Assembly (NCBI RefSeq): GCF_014066305.1
Contig: NW_023501145.1
Location: 1 to 26,560, forward strand
Direction of reading: 5' to 3'
DNA length: 26,560 bases
Origin: Letharia columbiana
Taxonomy: Eukaryota; Ascomycota; Lecanoromycetes; Lecanorales; Parmeliaceae
Position 1 is the stretch's first letter; each line of letters begins with the position of its first letter. The notes beneath the pieces were generated by a model. That model was not told where the DNA came from and made no database searches. It saw only the letters and a list, made by a program, of their open reading frames with translations. Positions 1 through 9,387 of the stretch are shown here, piece after piece. Both the position numbers and the translations under genes were made by a program.

Positions 1-35
1 AGGATCCTTTCGATTTTATGAGTTGAGTCTAAAAG

Positions 36-386
36 ACCATTTGAGAGCTTTTTAAAGCTCTGGATCGAGTAACCGCAACTCTTTACTTAAGAAGAGGATT
101 TGCGGACCCTAATGGACAATATGGTGGTTTTTGTTATTGTAGCCGTTGGTAGAGAAATAGCATTCTTCAAATACCATTAACAAATGATGCAGTGGATGTT
201 ACTTGAGATAAAGTTTTACCTTTAAGATATGAAGGCCTTGACTTATCGCAATCTAGACCATTATATATTGATGATGATGAGAACAAGTCAAGAATAGGCG
301 ATATATGACATGTTCAGCATCATGAGGAAGCTGTCAATTATATATTTCAAGGTATATTAAAACATACTTTGCATCGAGCTAATTAA
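36..386 (+). pseudogene. decayed unidentified mitochondrial ORF
   Basis: One reading frame stays open with TGA read as Trp from 36 to a TAG at 150, then from 153 to a TAA at 384. The first part contains RRGFADPNGQYGGF and the second LPLRYEGLDLSQSRPL, followed by an acidic YIDDDENK stretch. No ATG starts it convincingly. I do not recognise the family. An invertron-plasmid remnant or an anonymous mitochondrial ORF is possible but unsupported. It could also be chance, although about 115 nearly open codons in this AT-rich DNA is more than expected. Confidence 0.3.
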
Positions 387-1031
387 ACAAAGCATTATTT
401 TCAGTAACAACATATATCTCATAGGGCATAAAGCCCAGGCTACGATTGTATTTGCCTTATCTCATTATGTATAAGACTAAAACAGATAGTTTTACAAATG
501 TACGCATAAAGAACTTATTTGTTGCCCTAGAAGGATAAGTGATAGAATTCAGACAGGGCAATTTATTGTTAACTGGTATTTATGTAATCATAGACACTTA
601 TCCCGTCCTTAGGGATGGAAATGCGTGACAGGTGCCTTATAATTTATTGAAAAAAAAGTTATAAATGATAAGATATCTGGGGAGAAGGGTCCTATATGAC
701 ATATGGCATATTTGAGCTAAATAACATGTATATTTATAGGGCATAAAGCCCGCTAACTAACCCATGGCATTCTTATTAGCTCATGCCTTTTTTAAGCTTA
801 CCCTTATAATTATGAAATAATATAAGTGATTTATTTTCCATTTGGTTTAGGTCTCTTACTAATGGGTTATTCACTAATAGGTTTTATGGATATATTTAGA
901 TGTTGATAATCAGATTAGGTTTTTATCTTTTTTGTTTATTAATATATTTGTAATTGGCAACATGACCCAATTTTACATTTAAAATATAATATTTTTGATA
1001 ATTATTAGGTCATATTGATAATGGATAATAT
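387..1031. other. mitochondrial spacer, no recognisable gene
   Basis: This stretch of about 645 bases has no long open frame in the mitochondrial code, no convincing tRNA cloverleaf and no rRNA core. A short peptide-like run near 762-815 (MAFLLAHAFFKL, ending in a stop) faintly resembles the nad5 'HAFFKA' region, but nothing around it supports nad5. The only clear structure is a duplicated 16-mer, listed separately. Confidence 0.5.
421..751. repeat. duplicated 16-mer with a self-complementary core
   Basis: The sequence atagggcataaagccc occurs identically at 421-436 and 736-751. Its GGGC...GCCC ends can form a small hairpin. The surrounding bases differ, so this is a dispersed short repeat rather than a long duplication. 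A related GGGC...AAAGCCC hairpin also occurs inside rns near 11,903. Confidence 0.6.
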
Positions 1032-1253
1032 ATGTGCCTTATTACATACAATATGGATCATGCTTGAGCATTAATAGAATATCCTGTACCTAATTATATT
1101 ATAGTTAGCATAATACCCAATTTGCCTCTCAACTTTTATGCTTTACAAGCATATGTCAATAGTATATTAAACAATCTAATAGGTATAAATGTAAGTTTAC
1201 CTAATTTATATTGTGAATGCAAAAATATAAAACAAAGAGGTTATTATGTATAA
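1032..1253 (+). CDS. small hypothetical mitochondrial ORF (73 aa)
   Basis: The frame opens at ATG 1032, just after an in-frame TAA, and closes at TAA 1251, with one TGA read as Trp (motif NMDHAWALIEYPVPNYIIV). The product would be hydrophobic in the middle (IIVSIIPNLPLNFYAL) and end with a cysteine pair (CEC) and a basic tail. I do not recognise it. It lies directly upstream of trnR. It may be a fragment of a larger decayed ORF shared with 36-386. No ribosome-binding signal helps, as is normal in fungal mitochondria. Confidence 0.25.
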
Positions 1254-1334
1254 GGTTGTATGGTTTAATAGTGGATCATTACCATAAGGTTTGCTTACTC
1301 AACATTATCTTTACTAAGTATTAAATTTATTATA

Positions 1335-1405
1335 TTCTTATTAGCTCAATGGTAGAGCAGAAGATTCCTAATCTTTAGATCTAAGTTCAACTCTTAGATA
1401 AGAAT
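1335..1405 (+). tRNA. trnR: tRNA-Arg, anticodon CCU
   Basis: A full cloverleaf can be folded. The acceptor stem is TTCTTAT/ATAAGAA (7 bp) and the D arm contains GCTC...GAGC. The anticodon stem GAAGA/TCTTT carries loop TTCCTAA, which puts CCU at the anticodon. The T arm is CTAAG/CTTAG with loop TTCAACT, and the discriminator base is T. It would read AGG arginine codons. The 7-bp acceptor and 5-bp T stem are perfectly paired, which argues for a functional gene. Confidence 0.8.
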
Positions 1406-1794
1406 ACAAGTTTGTTTATAGTTCATATGTATCACTAATCTTCATGATAAACCATAGAGTTGCTTTTGTATACGTAATGTTTATCGTCACCCATTATTTC
1501 CTTATTTCCTTGCTCACTTTTTTACAAATATATATACTAATAATAAATAGTTCTCCTGTTCCATTTACAACATTTTAGTTGTTATTGTAGTATATGCTTC
1601 TTGCGCCATGTTTATTCTTTTCTGTTTTTTCATGTGAAAAATCAGAAAGGATGAGCAAGAAGCGTTATCGCTAGACCCAAAAACTAATAAAATATTAGTT
1701 TACTTCTATCTTTAATTTATATCTAGGTGAGAAAAAGTTTTTAAGTTGGTTGCTTTATTTTTGATGAGATATTATATGTTTTATTATTAATACC
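1406..1794. other. spacer before nad1 with a two-part hairpin
   Basis: No gene is visible between trnR and nad1. A stem-loop occupies 1596-1663: the outer arms gcttcttgc (1596-1604) and gcaagaagc (1655-1663) pair perfectly. Inside, TCTGTTTTTTC (1621-1631) pairs with GAAAAATCAGA (1636-1646) with one mismatch. Such hairpins in fungal mtDNA spacers often act as RNA-processing or mobile double-hairpin elements; the role here is inference. Confidence 0.5.
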
Positions 1795-4700
1795 ATGTTA
1801 TATTCACCTATCTTTATATCTGTTATAGAAGTTGTAATAGTAACCGTGCCAGTATTATTAACTGTGGCCTATGTTACGGTTGCAGAGAGAAAAACAATGG
1901 CAAGTATGCAAAGAAGATTAGGTCCTAACATAGTAGGATATTACGGTTTATTACAGGCGTTTGCAGATGCCTTAAAGCTTCTTTTAAAAGAATATGTTTC
2001 CCCCACACAAGCTAATTTAGTTTTATTTTTTCTTGGACCTATCATAACTTTAATCTTTTCCTTGTTAGGATTTTCTGTTATACCATATGGTCCTGGTCTA
2101 GCTATATCAGACTTTGATTTAGGAATACTATATATGTTAGCAGTTTCTTCCTTATCTACTTATGGTATATTATTAGCAGGATTAACGATTAGTCCCCTTA
2201 TTACGTGAGTAATAAGTAAAACATTGGGTGAATTTCAAGAAACGTTTTGAAACTTTCAAAGTCAACTTGAAGAAAAGTCTAGTTTAATTTTCTTAACATA
2301 TTTTGTTAATATAAGGTATGAAATAGTTTTAATTCTTTTAATAAACTATTGATTAAACTTTAAATACTCAACGACTAGTAGATGAGACTCAAGAGAAGTC
2401 GATAACTTTACCACGAGCGCCCAAAATCTTAAAAATTTTATTTTATTATCAAGTTTAAAGGCTAAGCCTAAATTATCTAGTGTATTAGCTACAAATTTAA
2501 ATAACGCTACTATAGACCCGACTCTTTTATTTTTTGTTATTAAGGGTAACAAAGCCTTCAACTCTAAGGTTTTGATTCAATCTACTACTTATATACCTAC
2601 TTATAGACTTTTTAGTATATTCTATATAGTGGGCAAGCCTAATCCAGTAGGTAAAAGATATTATTCAACTAAAATTGAAGGTATTGCTTGCGCAACTAAA
2701 AAGGAAAAAAAAGTTTAAACATTGAGGAATTAAAGCCACTACATAATCTTTATATAAAAGATCTATACAAAGATAGAAATGCTATTGCAAAACCTTTTGA
2801 TGATAAAGTTTTAGTTACTTATAATGATATAAAGAAGAGGTCTGAACTTGTAAAAAAATGAGGATCTCTTAGTTGTATATATCTTATAGAATATAAATAT
2901 AATTGTCTAGTATACTATATAGGTAGAACTACTTTATTTAAAAGAAGATTAAACAACCATTTACAACCTAATACTAATAGTAAATTTCATCTCTTTGTAA
3001 ATCTAGTAGGTTGAGAACATTTTAAAATATCAATAATAGAAATATGTTCAGCACCAGAACAAGGAGCTAGAGAGAATTATTATTTACAAAAATACCTTCC
3101 TTTATTAAATACTAGCTTTTCTTCTTCATTTTCTGAATCACAAATACATGAAACTTTAGCTACTAAATTATCCATGTTAAAAGATAATAATACAATTTAT
3201 GTAAGTGGTAAATCTAAAGAAGTGTATGTTTATGAAATTATGTGTAATCAGATAAATCAAAAATATGCTAAACATAAAAGCATTATAGAAGCTAGCCAAC
3301 TACAAAAAATAGCTAGGGGAACAATATCTATCTATATAGATACTAATATTCCATTTAGAGGTAAATTGTATAATAGTAAACCAATTATAGATCTAAAAGA
3401 AACATTTAAGTTAGTTAAAACTGTATCAAATGATTTCAAACTTAACAGCAATATAGCTCAAGAAGTTTGAGCATATGATGCTCAAACACTAGAATTAATA
3501 AAAGGAAATCCTTTTGTATCTAAAACTCAAGCATCACATGCTATAGGTATCAGCAGAAATGTTATTAATTCTTTCATTGACACTAGTAAGGCAGAAGGAA
3601 TAAAAGGTACATATTTATTTAGTAAGCAACTTACTGATGAAGAAATCAGGAAATTACTTACTAATATAAATACTTTACAATTAGGTAATAAGAAAAAGGT
3701 TTGAGCTTCTAATTCACAAACATTAGATTTAATAAATAATTTTCCTAGTTTAAAGTTAGCTGCTGAATCTTTTAATGTAGAATATAGAACTAATAGAAGA
3801 CATTTAGAGACAAAAACAGCTAGACCTGAAAAACTATATCTTTTTAGTAAATAATTGGATTATTTTATAACAAAATAACTTAAAAAGAATATGTAGTAGA
3901 TATCTTTACTTCAACCCGTTTATAAATTAAGAGTCACAGATTCTTTGTAGTATCTTTTGATAAAAATATTAATATATATAAGATTATGATATAGTCTGAA
4001 CCATAATGTGAATTATGGAAGTATAAGATAAAGAGCTTCTACAATAACAAATTTGGATCAGCTAATTCTAAATATGCGTTCTTAGGTTCATTAAGAAGTA
4101 CTGCTCAACTAATTAGTTACGAATTGATCTTAAGCTCAGCCATTCTGCTTGTTGTATTATTATCAGGTAGCTTGAGCTTAACCGTTAATACAGAAATGCA
4201 AAAAGCAATCTGATATATTGTACCACTATTGCCTATCTTTATAATTTTCTTTATAGGATCCATAGCAGAAACAAATAGAGCTCCCTTTGATTTAGCCGAG
4301 GCTACTGAATAAAAACAATATGATTTGGTCTCGTAAAAGATTGCTATATGCTGGAAAACCTTTATATTCTACAAGACAATCAGCAGGAAACCGAAAGATA
4401 TTAACGTATCCTAGTAGGATCCTCAGAGACTACATGCAATCATTAAATACAAAATTATATTGTGTTTAAGAAGATATAGTCCAACTTTGCATGTGAATGT
4501 AAAAGTAATGTATTTATCTGAAACCTATAGCCTCCGCACATAACAATTATAAAACAGGGTTTCGTTTTATAATTGAACATAGAAGAGGCTTTTCTACTTT
4601 TATTTCTACTTATTCATCTCAATCAGTAAACAATTTAGCTACACATATTCCTATAAAAGTTTTTCATAATTTAAATAATAATGAAGCAGTTATTACTTAT

Positions 4701-5912
4701 AATAAAATATTAAGAAAGAAGGCAGGTATATACTGTTTTATAAATACTGTAAATAACAAACGATATATAGGTAGTGCCAAGGATTTATACTTAAGACTTC
4801 TTGTTGCTAACGAAGTTGAGCATCATCTTGCAAACAAAAAATCTAATACAGCTTTACAAAGTGCTATTTTAAAATATGGTTTAGATAAGTTTGACTTTTG
4901 TGTATACGAGTACTTTACTTCTCATAGCAAAAGAGTAAGTAATAAAGCTTTAACAGACTTAGAAACAAGTTACATTAAAAAGTATCCCTTTGATAATTTG
5001 TATAATTTTAGGAGAACAGCTACAAGTATTGAAGGTTAGAAGCATACTGATGAAGCTAAGTTAAAAATGTTAAAGAGATTTGAGAATAAATCAAATCATT
5101 CTATGTATGGTCATGCTCAACTTCGTTAGCAACACATAAGGAGGAAACTTTAAAATTGAGAAGTAAACCAGGTGAGTTTAATCCTATGTTTGGTAAACAA
5201 CATAGTGAAGAAGCAAAGAAAAAGAGAAGCGGTAGAATAAGTAAACATCCTAATGGAGTAGGTATATATGATTTAAACAATAATTTAATTAAAAATTTTA
5301 AAAATAATCTTGAGTTAGCCAAACATTTAAACATATCTAAAGTTACAGTAGGTAAATATTTAAATTCAAATCTTGTTTATAAAAACCAATATAGGTTTAA
5401 GGTGAATAATAATTAGATAAATTAAAACCTTAATTTTCTTTTTATATACATTACATAGGGAATCTGAGCTAGTTAGTGGTTTTATGACAGAACATGCAGC
5501 AGTTATATTTGTTTTTTTCTTCTTAGCCGAATATGCTAGTATTGTTCTTATTTGTATTTTAACAAGTATACTCTTTTTGGGTGGTTATTTACTAAATTTT
5601 ACATCTCTTCTAGACTTGATTAAATACATCGATTTATATTTATATGTTAGTATTATATATAGTGGATATGAAACTTTATTATCTGACCCCTTAATAGAAG
5701 GAATGATATATGGCCTAACCTTGGGATTTAAGGCCTGCATTATGATATTTGTGTTCATATGGGGAAGAGCTTCTTTTCCTAGAATACGTTATGATCAATT
5801 GATGTCATTTTGCTGAACTATACTTTTACCATTAGTAATAGCTTTTATAATATTACTTCCCTGTATTTTATACAGTTTTGAAATCATACCTACTAATGTT
5901 TTCCTCTTATAG
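1795..5912 (+). CDS. nad1: NADH dehydrogenase subunit 1, three exons
   Basis: This gene encodes a core membrane subunit of respiratory complex I, which helps form the ubiquinone-binding site in the inner mitochondrial membrane. The exons are 1795-2182, 4056-4306 and 5460-5912, giving 363 codons plus a stop (TAG 5910-5912), normal for fungal nad1. I set the borders so that each upstream exon ends in T, each intron ends in G, and conserved sequence stays continuous: [15 protein letters not shown] across intron 1 and [17 protein letters not shown] across intron 2. Family hallmarks are [16 protein letters not shown] in exon 1, [18 protein letters not shown] in exon 2 and [15 protein letters not shown] in exon 3. 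TGA codes for Trp at several conserved places, for example SFCWTILLPL. The start ATG 1795 precedes a typical hydrophobic N-terminus. The reading frame is intact, unlike the intron ORFs inside it. Confidence 0.96.
2183..3854 (+). pseudogene. GIY-YIG homing endonuclease ORF, one frameshift, in nad1 intron 1
   Basis: The ORF continues in frame from nad1 exon 1 with TGA as Trp, reaching a stop at 2716. The matching frame resumes right after an A8 run (2705-2712). One extra A there would join 2183-2715 to the rest, ending at TAA 3852-3854. After the A-run come the GIY-YIG core ([10 protein letters not shown]...[17 protein letters not shown]) and [14 protein letters not shown]. Two NUMOD1-like DNA-binding repeats follow, near 3470-3640 ([20 protein letters not shown], then [14 protein letters not shown]) and 3700-3850 ([19 protein letters not shown]). 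Such enzymes cut intronless alleles to spread the intron. Because the only defect is in a homopolymer, a sequencing error is as likely as real inactivation. Confidence 0.75.
2183..4055 (+). mobile_element. group I intron 1 of nad1 (1,873 bp)
   Basis: The intron splits a Trp codon of nad1 (exon ...GCAGGAT | intron | GATCAGCT...). The preceding exon base is T and the last intron base is G, as group I splicing requires. The conserved 3' core lies after the ORF: a P7-like R element near 3928-3950 (gagtcacagattc) and an S element near 3985-4002 (gattatgatatagtctgaac). Most of the intron is a GIY-YIG HEG that reads on from exon 1. Subgroup assignment would need a folded structure. No sign of LAGLIDADG motifs. 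Confidence 0.85.
4803..4823 (+). repeat. micro-element B, copy 1 (in GIY-YIG ORF)
   Basis: GTTGCTAACGAAGTTGAGCAT, split here as GTTGCTAACGAA plus GTTGAGCAT, is the exact reverse complement of copies at 5113-5133 and 13945-13965. It lies in frame, adding the residues VANEVEH to a GIY-YIG domain that would otherwise read LRLNEHLANKK. With copy 2, 290 bases downstream, it forms an inverted pair. Confidence 0.8.
5113..5133 (-). repeat. micro-element B, copy 2 (frame-shifting insertion)
   Basis: It reads ATGCTCAACTTCGTTAGC followed by AAC on the + strand, a perfect 21-mer inverted copy of 4803-4823. It lies between the MYG and THKEE parts of a NUMOD3 repeat. The net insertion is about 20 nt (5112-5131), which shifts the frame by two and brings in a TAG stop. 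Confidence 0.8.
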
Positions 5913-6155
5913 AAAATGAAGCTCAGCTTCACTAGCTACAAAAAGACTTATTAAATCAAATATCTTTAATGCCGCTTAAACATATAACTAATAAAAGTCA
6001 CAATAAAAATCACCTTACTCAGATATCAATTAACGTTATTAATAAGTTTTAAATTGAAAACATGTGCTGAACCTAGGCAGTGTAATACGTTGACAGCACA
6101 TGTTATAATAGTATTAAGTTCGGTTAATTTTGCATTTATATATAGAGATTGCCAC
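5913..6155. promoter_or_regulatory. atp6 leader with an 11-bp perfect hairpin
   Basis: The spacer between nad1 and atp6 contains no gene. aacatgtgctg (6059-6069) and cagcacatgtt (6094-6104) pair perfectly around a 24-nt loop. An upstream extension of the atp6 frame begins only with TTG at 6054 and runs through this hairpin, so I treat it as untranslated leader. A role in mRNA 5'-end processing or stability is inference. Confidence 0.45.
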
Positions 6156-8753
6156 ATGCTAACTAGTTACACGCTAATTCTTGACTCTAGCAGCTCCTTA
6201 AATCTTTCTTCTGGCCCTCTTGAGAGTCCTTTAGATCAATTTGAGATAAGGAATCTTTTAAGTTTAGATGCCCCTATTTTAGCTAACCTTCATATTTCTT
6301 TAACTAATATTGGACTATATTTAACAACAACTTCATCTGTAGCTTTAGTTTTAAACCCTTTAGCTACAACCTATAATAAAGTAATAGCTAATAGCTGATC
6401 AATAAGTCAAGAGTCTGTTTATGCTACTATACACAGCATAGTAATAAACCAAATAAACGCAAACAAAGGACAAATGTATTTTCCTTTTATCTATGCATTA
6501 TTTATATTTATCCTAATAAATAATTTGATAGGTATGGTACCGTACAGTTTTGCCTCCACATCACATTTTATTTTAACATTTTTTATTAGTTTCACCGTAG
6601 TATTAGGAGCAACTATCTTAGGTTTTCAAAAACATGGCCTAAACTTTTTCTCTTTATTCGTACCTGCAGGTTGTCCCTTAGGACTGTTACCTCTACTGGT
6701 ATTAATAGAATTTATTTCATATTTAGCTAGAAATGTTTCTTTGGGTCTTAGATTAGCAGCCAACATAATAAGCTGAGAGTAGGCGCCTCGTTATTCTTGT
6801 GTCTAAAGAGCCAAACTCCGGGGAAGCCCTAAAGCTCTAATAACTAAAGATAAGACGGAAACTTCTTATCCGGCCTCATTAATCACTGAGGGTATAGTAA
6901 TATCATTAGAGATTCTAGTAATAGAAATGGGTGATCGCGGATCTAAGTCAGACATTTTCTGTAAAAGAGCAACGAGTAGACGGTTCTTCAGTATTAAAAG
7001 GTAATACTGTAAGGTGTACTCTCGACGCCGGGAAATCCGGTTCTTGAAATAAATTAAATAATTCAAGATTAAAGATACCACAATAGCCTTTCCTCATTAA
7101 ATATTCTTATACATTCTGTTATTATATAAATAGTAAAGTTAATCTTGTTGATGCCATACTTCGTATAGCACACCTTTGAAGAAAGGATAATTTAAACATC
7201 TTTGATTAAAAATGAAGTTTATTTACCATTAAATAAAGGATAGAATTGTGGACGACTTGTCTTATTTATCCCCCTATGCATAGACTTCGTCTCAGTCTAT
7301 GGGGATGGGAAGCATTATTAAAAATTCAATTAGTAAGTCTGTTTTACTCTATAGCTTTAACTTAAATAACGTTAGATACCGTAGCTTTTTTTATCAATCT
7401 ACCTGTTTGGGAGGCGTTGCCAGGGCTAAGGCCAAATTCTCTCTGCAAGCAAGAGCGTATTCAACTTCAAGTAAGGATGGTTCTTTTTCCGGTTGCTTGT
7501 GAATGCGAAGCATCATGGCATCAGCTCTTTTTTCTGACGCTGACAAAGACAAACTAGATATCCTTAAATATGTTAAGGGTAAAGCCGGAATTTATTTGTT
7601 AACTAATAAAATAAATGGTAAAAAGTATGTCGGTAGTTCCGTAGATTTAAGACGTAGATTGTTGGAGTATTACAATGTTAATAGACTACTAAACGAAAAA
7701 AGTATGCCTGTTTGTGTTGCATTATTAAAATACGCTTCTCATAATTTTAGTGTTACTATCCTAGAAAGATGTGACATTGACATTTATAGTCTTATTTCTA
7801 GAGAAAAACACTTTTTTGAAGTATACTCTCCAGAGTATAATATCTTAAAAACTCCTGGAAGCCCTTCTCGAGGATCTGGATGAAAACATTCAGAAGCTTC
7901 TCTAGAGAAGATGCGTATTGCTGCCTATAAAAGATCTCCAGAAAGTTTAGCTAAATTGTCCGCAGTTCAAGCTAGAAGTATCAAAGTTGAGGTAACTGAT
8001 ATGGAAACAAATACTACTACTATTTACCACGCCATTAGAGCAGCTGATGCCATGATGCTTCGCATTCACAAGCAACCGTATCTTAGGTATCGATAAAAGA
8101 TATCTCGAACATTACATTTTCTTGAATCAAGATGAACCTGTTTTTGCTAGATATACTTTTAAATTACTCTTGCGGAGCATCTCTAAAGATAAAAGTCCAA
8201 ATTTAATTAACGTGGAAAAAGTTCAAAAAACTTTTAAGAAAGTGGAGGTTACTAATGTCGATACTAAGGAGGTTACAATATACCCTTCTATAGGTGCCGC
8301 AGCTAGAGCATTAGGTTATCGTCAAGCTAGTATATCTTTAGACTTAAAAGAAAATAGAACTAACCCTTTTAAAGGTACACATTTCTTTAAGTTAGTTTAA
8401 AATTACTAGAATATATGGGCTTTTTAAGGTAAAACGTTATTAAATATTCTAGTTATAGCTATACAGGGCTTCAGTATTACATGTTGTTTTAGACACAATA
8501 AAAGTTACTTATATTATATAATGAGAGGATAAATTTGTGGTTCCGATTAAGTGGTCATATGTTACTTAACATCTTGAGCGGTTTCGCTTATAATATTATG
8601 ACATCAGGATTCGTTTATTTTTTCATAGGTTTAATACCATTAGGCTTTATTATAGCATTTTCAGGTTTAGAACTAGGAATAGCTTTTATTCAAGCACAAG
8701 TGTTCGTAGTCTTAACTTCTTCATATATTAAAGACGCCCTAGATTTACATTAA
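6156..8753 (+). CDS. atp6: ATP synthase Fo subunit 6 (subunit a), two exons
   Basis: Subunit a forms the proton half-channels against the c-ring of mitochondrial ATP synthase in the inner membrane. The exons are 6156-6766 and 8546-8753, 272 codons plus TAA. The first in-frame ATG is 6156; the open frame runs further up only from a TTG at 6054. Conserved blocks are SPLDQFEIRNLLSLDAPIL near the N-terminus, WSISQESVYATIHSIV (Trp is TGA), NNLIGMVPYSFASTSHF, and LARNVSLGLRLAAN with the essential channel arginine. The splice junction rebuilds AANILSGHMLLNILSGF: exon 1 ends in T and the intron ends in G. The C-terminus, FIQAQVFVVLTSSYIKDALD, is canonical. The N-terminus is longer than in many fungi, and part is probably removed on maturation. 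atp8 follows about 1.6 kb downstream, reversing the common atp8-atp6 order. Confidence 0.95.
7260..7310 (+). promoter_or_regulatory. GC-rich hairpin at the atp6-intron HEG start
   Basis: catagac (7279-7285 region) pairs with gtctatg (7295-7301 region), flanked by C-rich and G-rich runs (tccccct...ggggatgg). The ATG at 7299 lies in the 3' arm, so this fold would cover the start codon. A translational control role is inference only. Confidence 0.35.
7491..7524 (+). repeat. micro-element A, copy 1
   Basis: This 34-nt copy begins GGTTGCTTGTGAATGCGAAG and ends CATCATGGCATCAGC. The same sequence appears inverted at 8043-8077 and 14582-14618 and in direct orientation at 15245-15318. Here it is in frame within the HEG ORF and its TGA is read as Trp. 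Confidence 0.85.
8043..8077 (-). repeat. micro-element A, copy 2 (frame-shifting insertion)
   Basis: It is the reverse complement of copy 1 over its full length (+ strand gctgatgccatgatgcttcg...caagcaacc). The codons on either side rejoin a typical NUMOD1 (AIRAA / RILGI) if 31 nt are removed. This places the insertion at 8046-8076 and explains the frame change from 7299-8096 to 8122-8400. Confidence 0.85.
8169..8180 (-). repeat. short repeat C (ATGCTCCGCAAG), copy 1
   Basis: The reverse complement of ATGCTCCGCAAG lies here inside the HEG C-terminal part. Identical copies in + orientation are at 11418-11429 (spacer before rns) and 14348-14359 (after trnY). GC-rich 12-mers are unexpected three times in such AT-rich DNA. 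Confidence 0.6.
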
Positions 8754-8823
8754 AAACGGAATGAAAAAAAAATCTTACTTCACAGAGGTATTAACACTTT
8801 AAAAAAACTACCCCCTTTTTTCT

Positions 8824-8861
8824 GCATTTTCTCCTTTCTCTAAAGAGAAAGGAGAAAATGC
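8824..8861. terminator. perfect 17-18 bp hairpin after atp6
   Basis: gcattttctcctttctc (8824-8840) is followed by TAAA and its exact reverse complement (8845-8861). It starts 70 bases after the atp6 stop. A near copy occurs at 11012-11046, after atp8. Position and structure suggest a 3'-end processing signal or a double-hairpin-type mobile element; the sequence alone does not decide. Confidence 0.6.
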
Positions 8862-8880
8862 GAATAAGATCCCTCATACC

Positions 8881-9323
8881 ATGTATTATCGTCCAAAATC
8901 TGAAAAAAATAAACCCAAAAATAATGGTATAGCTATAGATATGTCAGGGCTATAAGCTACAAACTATCACCTTATTTTAGAACAATTAAATCCTCCTCAT
9001 CTAACCACTAATATAGCGTATACAGATCTTATAGGAGTTTTTGGTAATGGTAAAGACAATTATGCTGAAGCTTACATATGAAAAAACTTTGCTTTTTTTT
9101 TTTAGCAAATCTGAAGTACAAAACCTGTTAGATCTACTAACTCAAACTATACATTTAGCTGGTAAGACCCCAAAACAGGTCAATATTGTTTTAAATCTTT
9201 GATCCTCTGACCTTGGAGATCCGAACACTAAACCACTTATATACATATACAGGAGAAGTAAGCTCTTCCTTATAATTCTGCAAAAACTAGGCTGTTTGGT
9301 AAAAAAAGCTACTCCACTCTAAT
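8881..9323 (+). pseudogene. decayed unidentified ORF between atp6 and atp8
   Basis: From ATG 8881 the frame reads MYYRPKSEKNKPKNNGIAID and stops at TAA 8953. The same frame continues as NYHLILEQLNPPHLTTNIAY and DLIGVFGNGKDNYAEAYIWK, then runs into a T12 tract near 9094-9105. A different frame then reads SKSEVQNLLDLLTQTIHLAG, TPKQVNIVLNLWSSDLGDP and RRSKLFLIILQKLGCLVKK. I do not recognise the family. The size and the decay in spacer DNA would fit a plasmid-derived or anonymous mitochondrial gene, but no polymerase motif is visible. Confidence 0.4.
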
Positions 9324-9387
9324 CGATCGTAGTCATTCACATAATTTAAATGAGATGCCATACTTCTTTTTTTCGGTTTTTTTTTTT

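Larger units (their letters stand above)
4509..5416 (+). pseudogene. broken GIY-YIG homing endonuclease ORF in nad1 intron 2
   Basis: The open frame starts after a TAA at 4506, with no obvious ATG before the catalytic domain. The GIY-YIG module is clear: [20 protein letters not shown], then [20 protein letters not shown] and [21 protein letters not shown] at 5037-5039 interrupts it where homologues read through. A second lesion at 5112-5131 is a 20-nt insertion after MYG that shifts the frame. The sequence then resumes as a NUMOD3 repeat ([15 protein letters not shown], near 5170-5215) and a helix-turn-helix-like NUMOD1 ([15 protein letters not shown], then [16 protein letters not shown]), ending at TAG 5414-5416. 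A third, in-frame micro-insertion (LVANEVEH, about 4801-4823) sits inside the GIY-YIG domain. The endonuclease should be inactive. Confidence 0.85.
4307..5459 (+). mobile_element. group I intron 2 of nad1 (1,153 bp)
   Basis: The intron interrupts the EATE|SELV motif of nad1. Placing the 5' border after T4306 and the 3' border after G5459 restores the conserved frame. The catalytic core lies upstream of the ORF: an R element with tcagagactaca (4422-4433) and an S element with aagatatagtcc (4469-4480), both classic group I P7 strands, preceded by a P4-P6-like stretch near 4385-4410. The HEG fills the 3' part. The core looks intact even though the HEG does not. Confidence 0.87.
7299..8400 (+). 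pseudogene. GIY-YIG homing endonuclease ORF disrupted by micro-elements, in atp6 intron
   Basis: Reading TGA as Trp, one frame runs from ATG 7299 to TAA 8096, then shifts into a second frame ending at TAA 8398-8400. The GIY-YIG domain is at 7575-7850: AGIYLLTNKINGKKYVGSS, YASHNFSVTILERC, then EKHFFEVYSPEYNIL. A NUMOD3-like KHSEASLEKMR and two NUMOD1-like segments follow (VEVTDMETNTTTIYHAIRAA and VEVTNVDTKEVTIYPSIGAA). Element A copy 1 sits in frame before the catalytic domain (residues GCLWMRSIMAS). Element A copy 2 (31 nt, 8046-8076) lies between IRAA and RILGIDKRYLEH and shifts the frame, separating the C-terminal DNA-binding half. The GIY-YIG half is intact, so residual nicking without target specificity cannot be excluded. 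Confidence 0.85.
6767..8545 (+). mobile_element. group I intron in atp6 (1,779 bp)
   Basis: It is inserted in the AAN-ILSGH motif right after the essential arginine helix, between T6766 and A8546, with the last intron base G8545. The 5' third (about 6767-7080) is unusually GC-rich for this genome and looks like a catalytic core: actccggggaagccctaaag (6816-6835) resembles P4-P6, and cgacgccgggaaatccgg (7023-7040) resembles a late stem. The HEG lies downstream of this core, so the ORF is free-standing rather than fused to exon 1. Confidence 0.85.

Noticed and set aside
762..815. Possible nad5 fragment (LLAHAFFKL)
   Set aside because: Only about nine residues resemble nad5; no flanking nad5 motifs in any frame.
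2346..2561. Minus-strand ORF of 71 aa in nad1 intron 1
   Set aside because: It is the shadow of the + strand HEG frame, which reads through in the mitochondrial code and joins exon 1; all recognised genes here are on the + strand.
5101..5334. Minus-strand ORF of 77 aa containing VANEVEH
   Set aside because: It lies antisense to NUMOD3/NUMOD1 of the HEG. The VANEVEH peptide comes from micro-element B, as does the similar one in the minus ORF at 13864-14115.
6054..6155. N-terminal extension of atp6 starting at TTG
   Set aside because: It runs through a perfect 11-bp hairpin, has no ATG, and its sequence is unlike Atp6 N-termini; ATG 6156 is preferred.
6866..7081. Minus-strand ORF in the 5' part of the atp6 intron
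   Set aside because: It overlaps the group I intron core, which has structural rather than coding conservation; no family motif.
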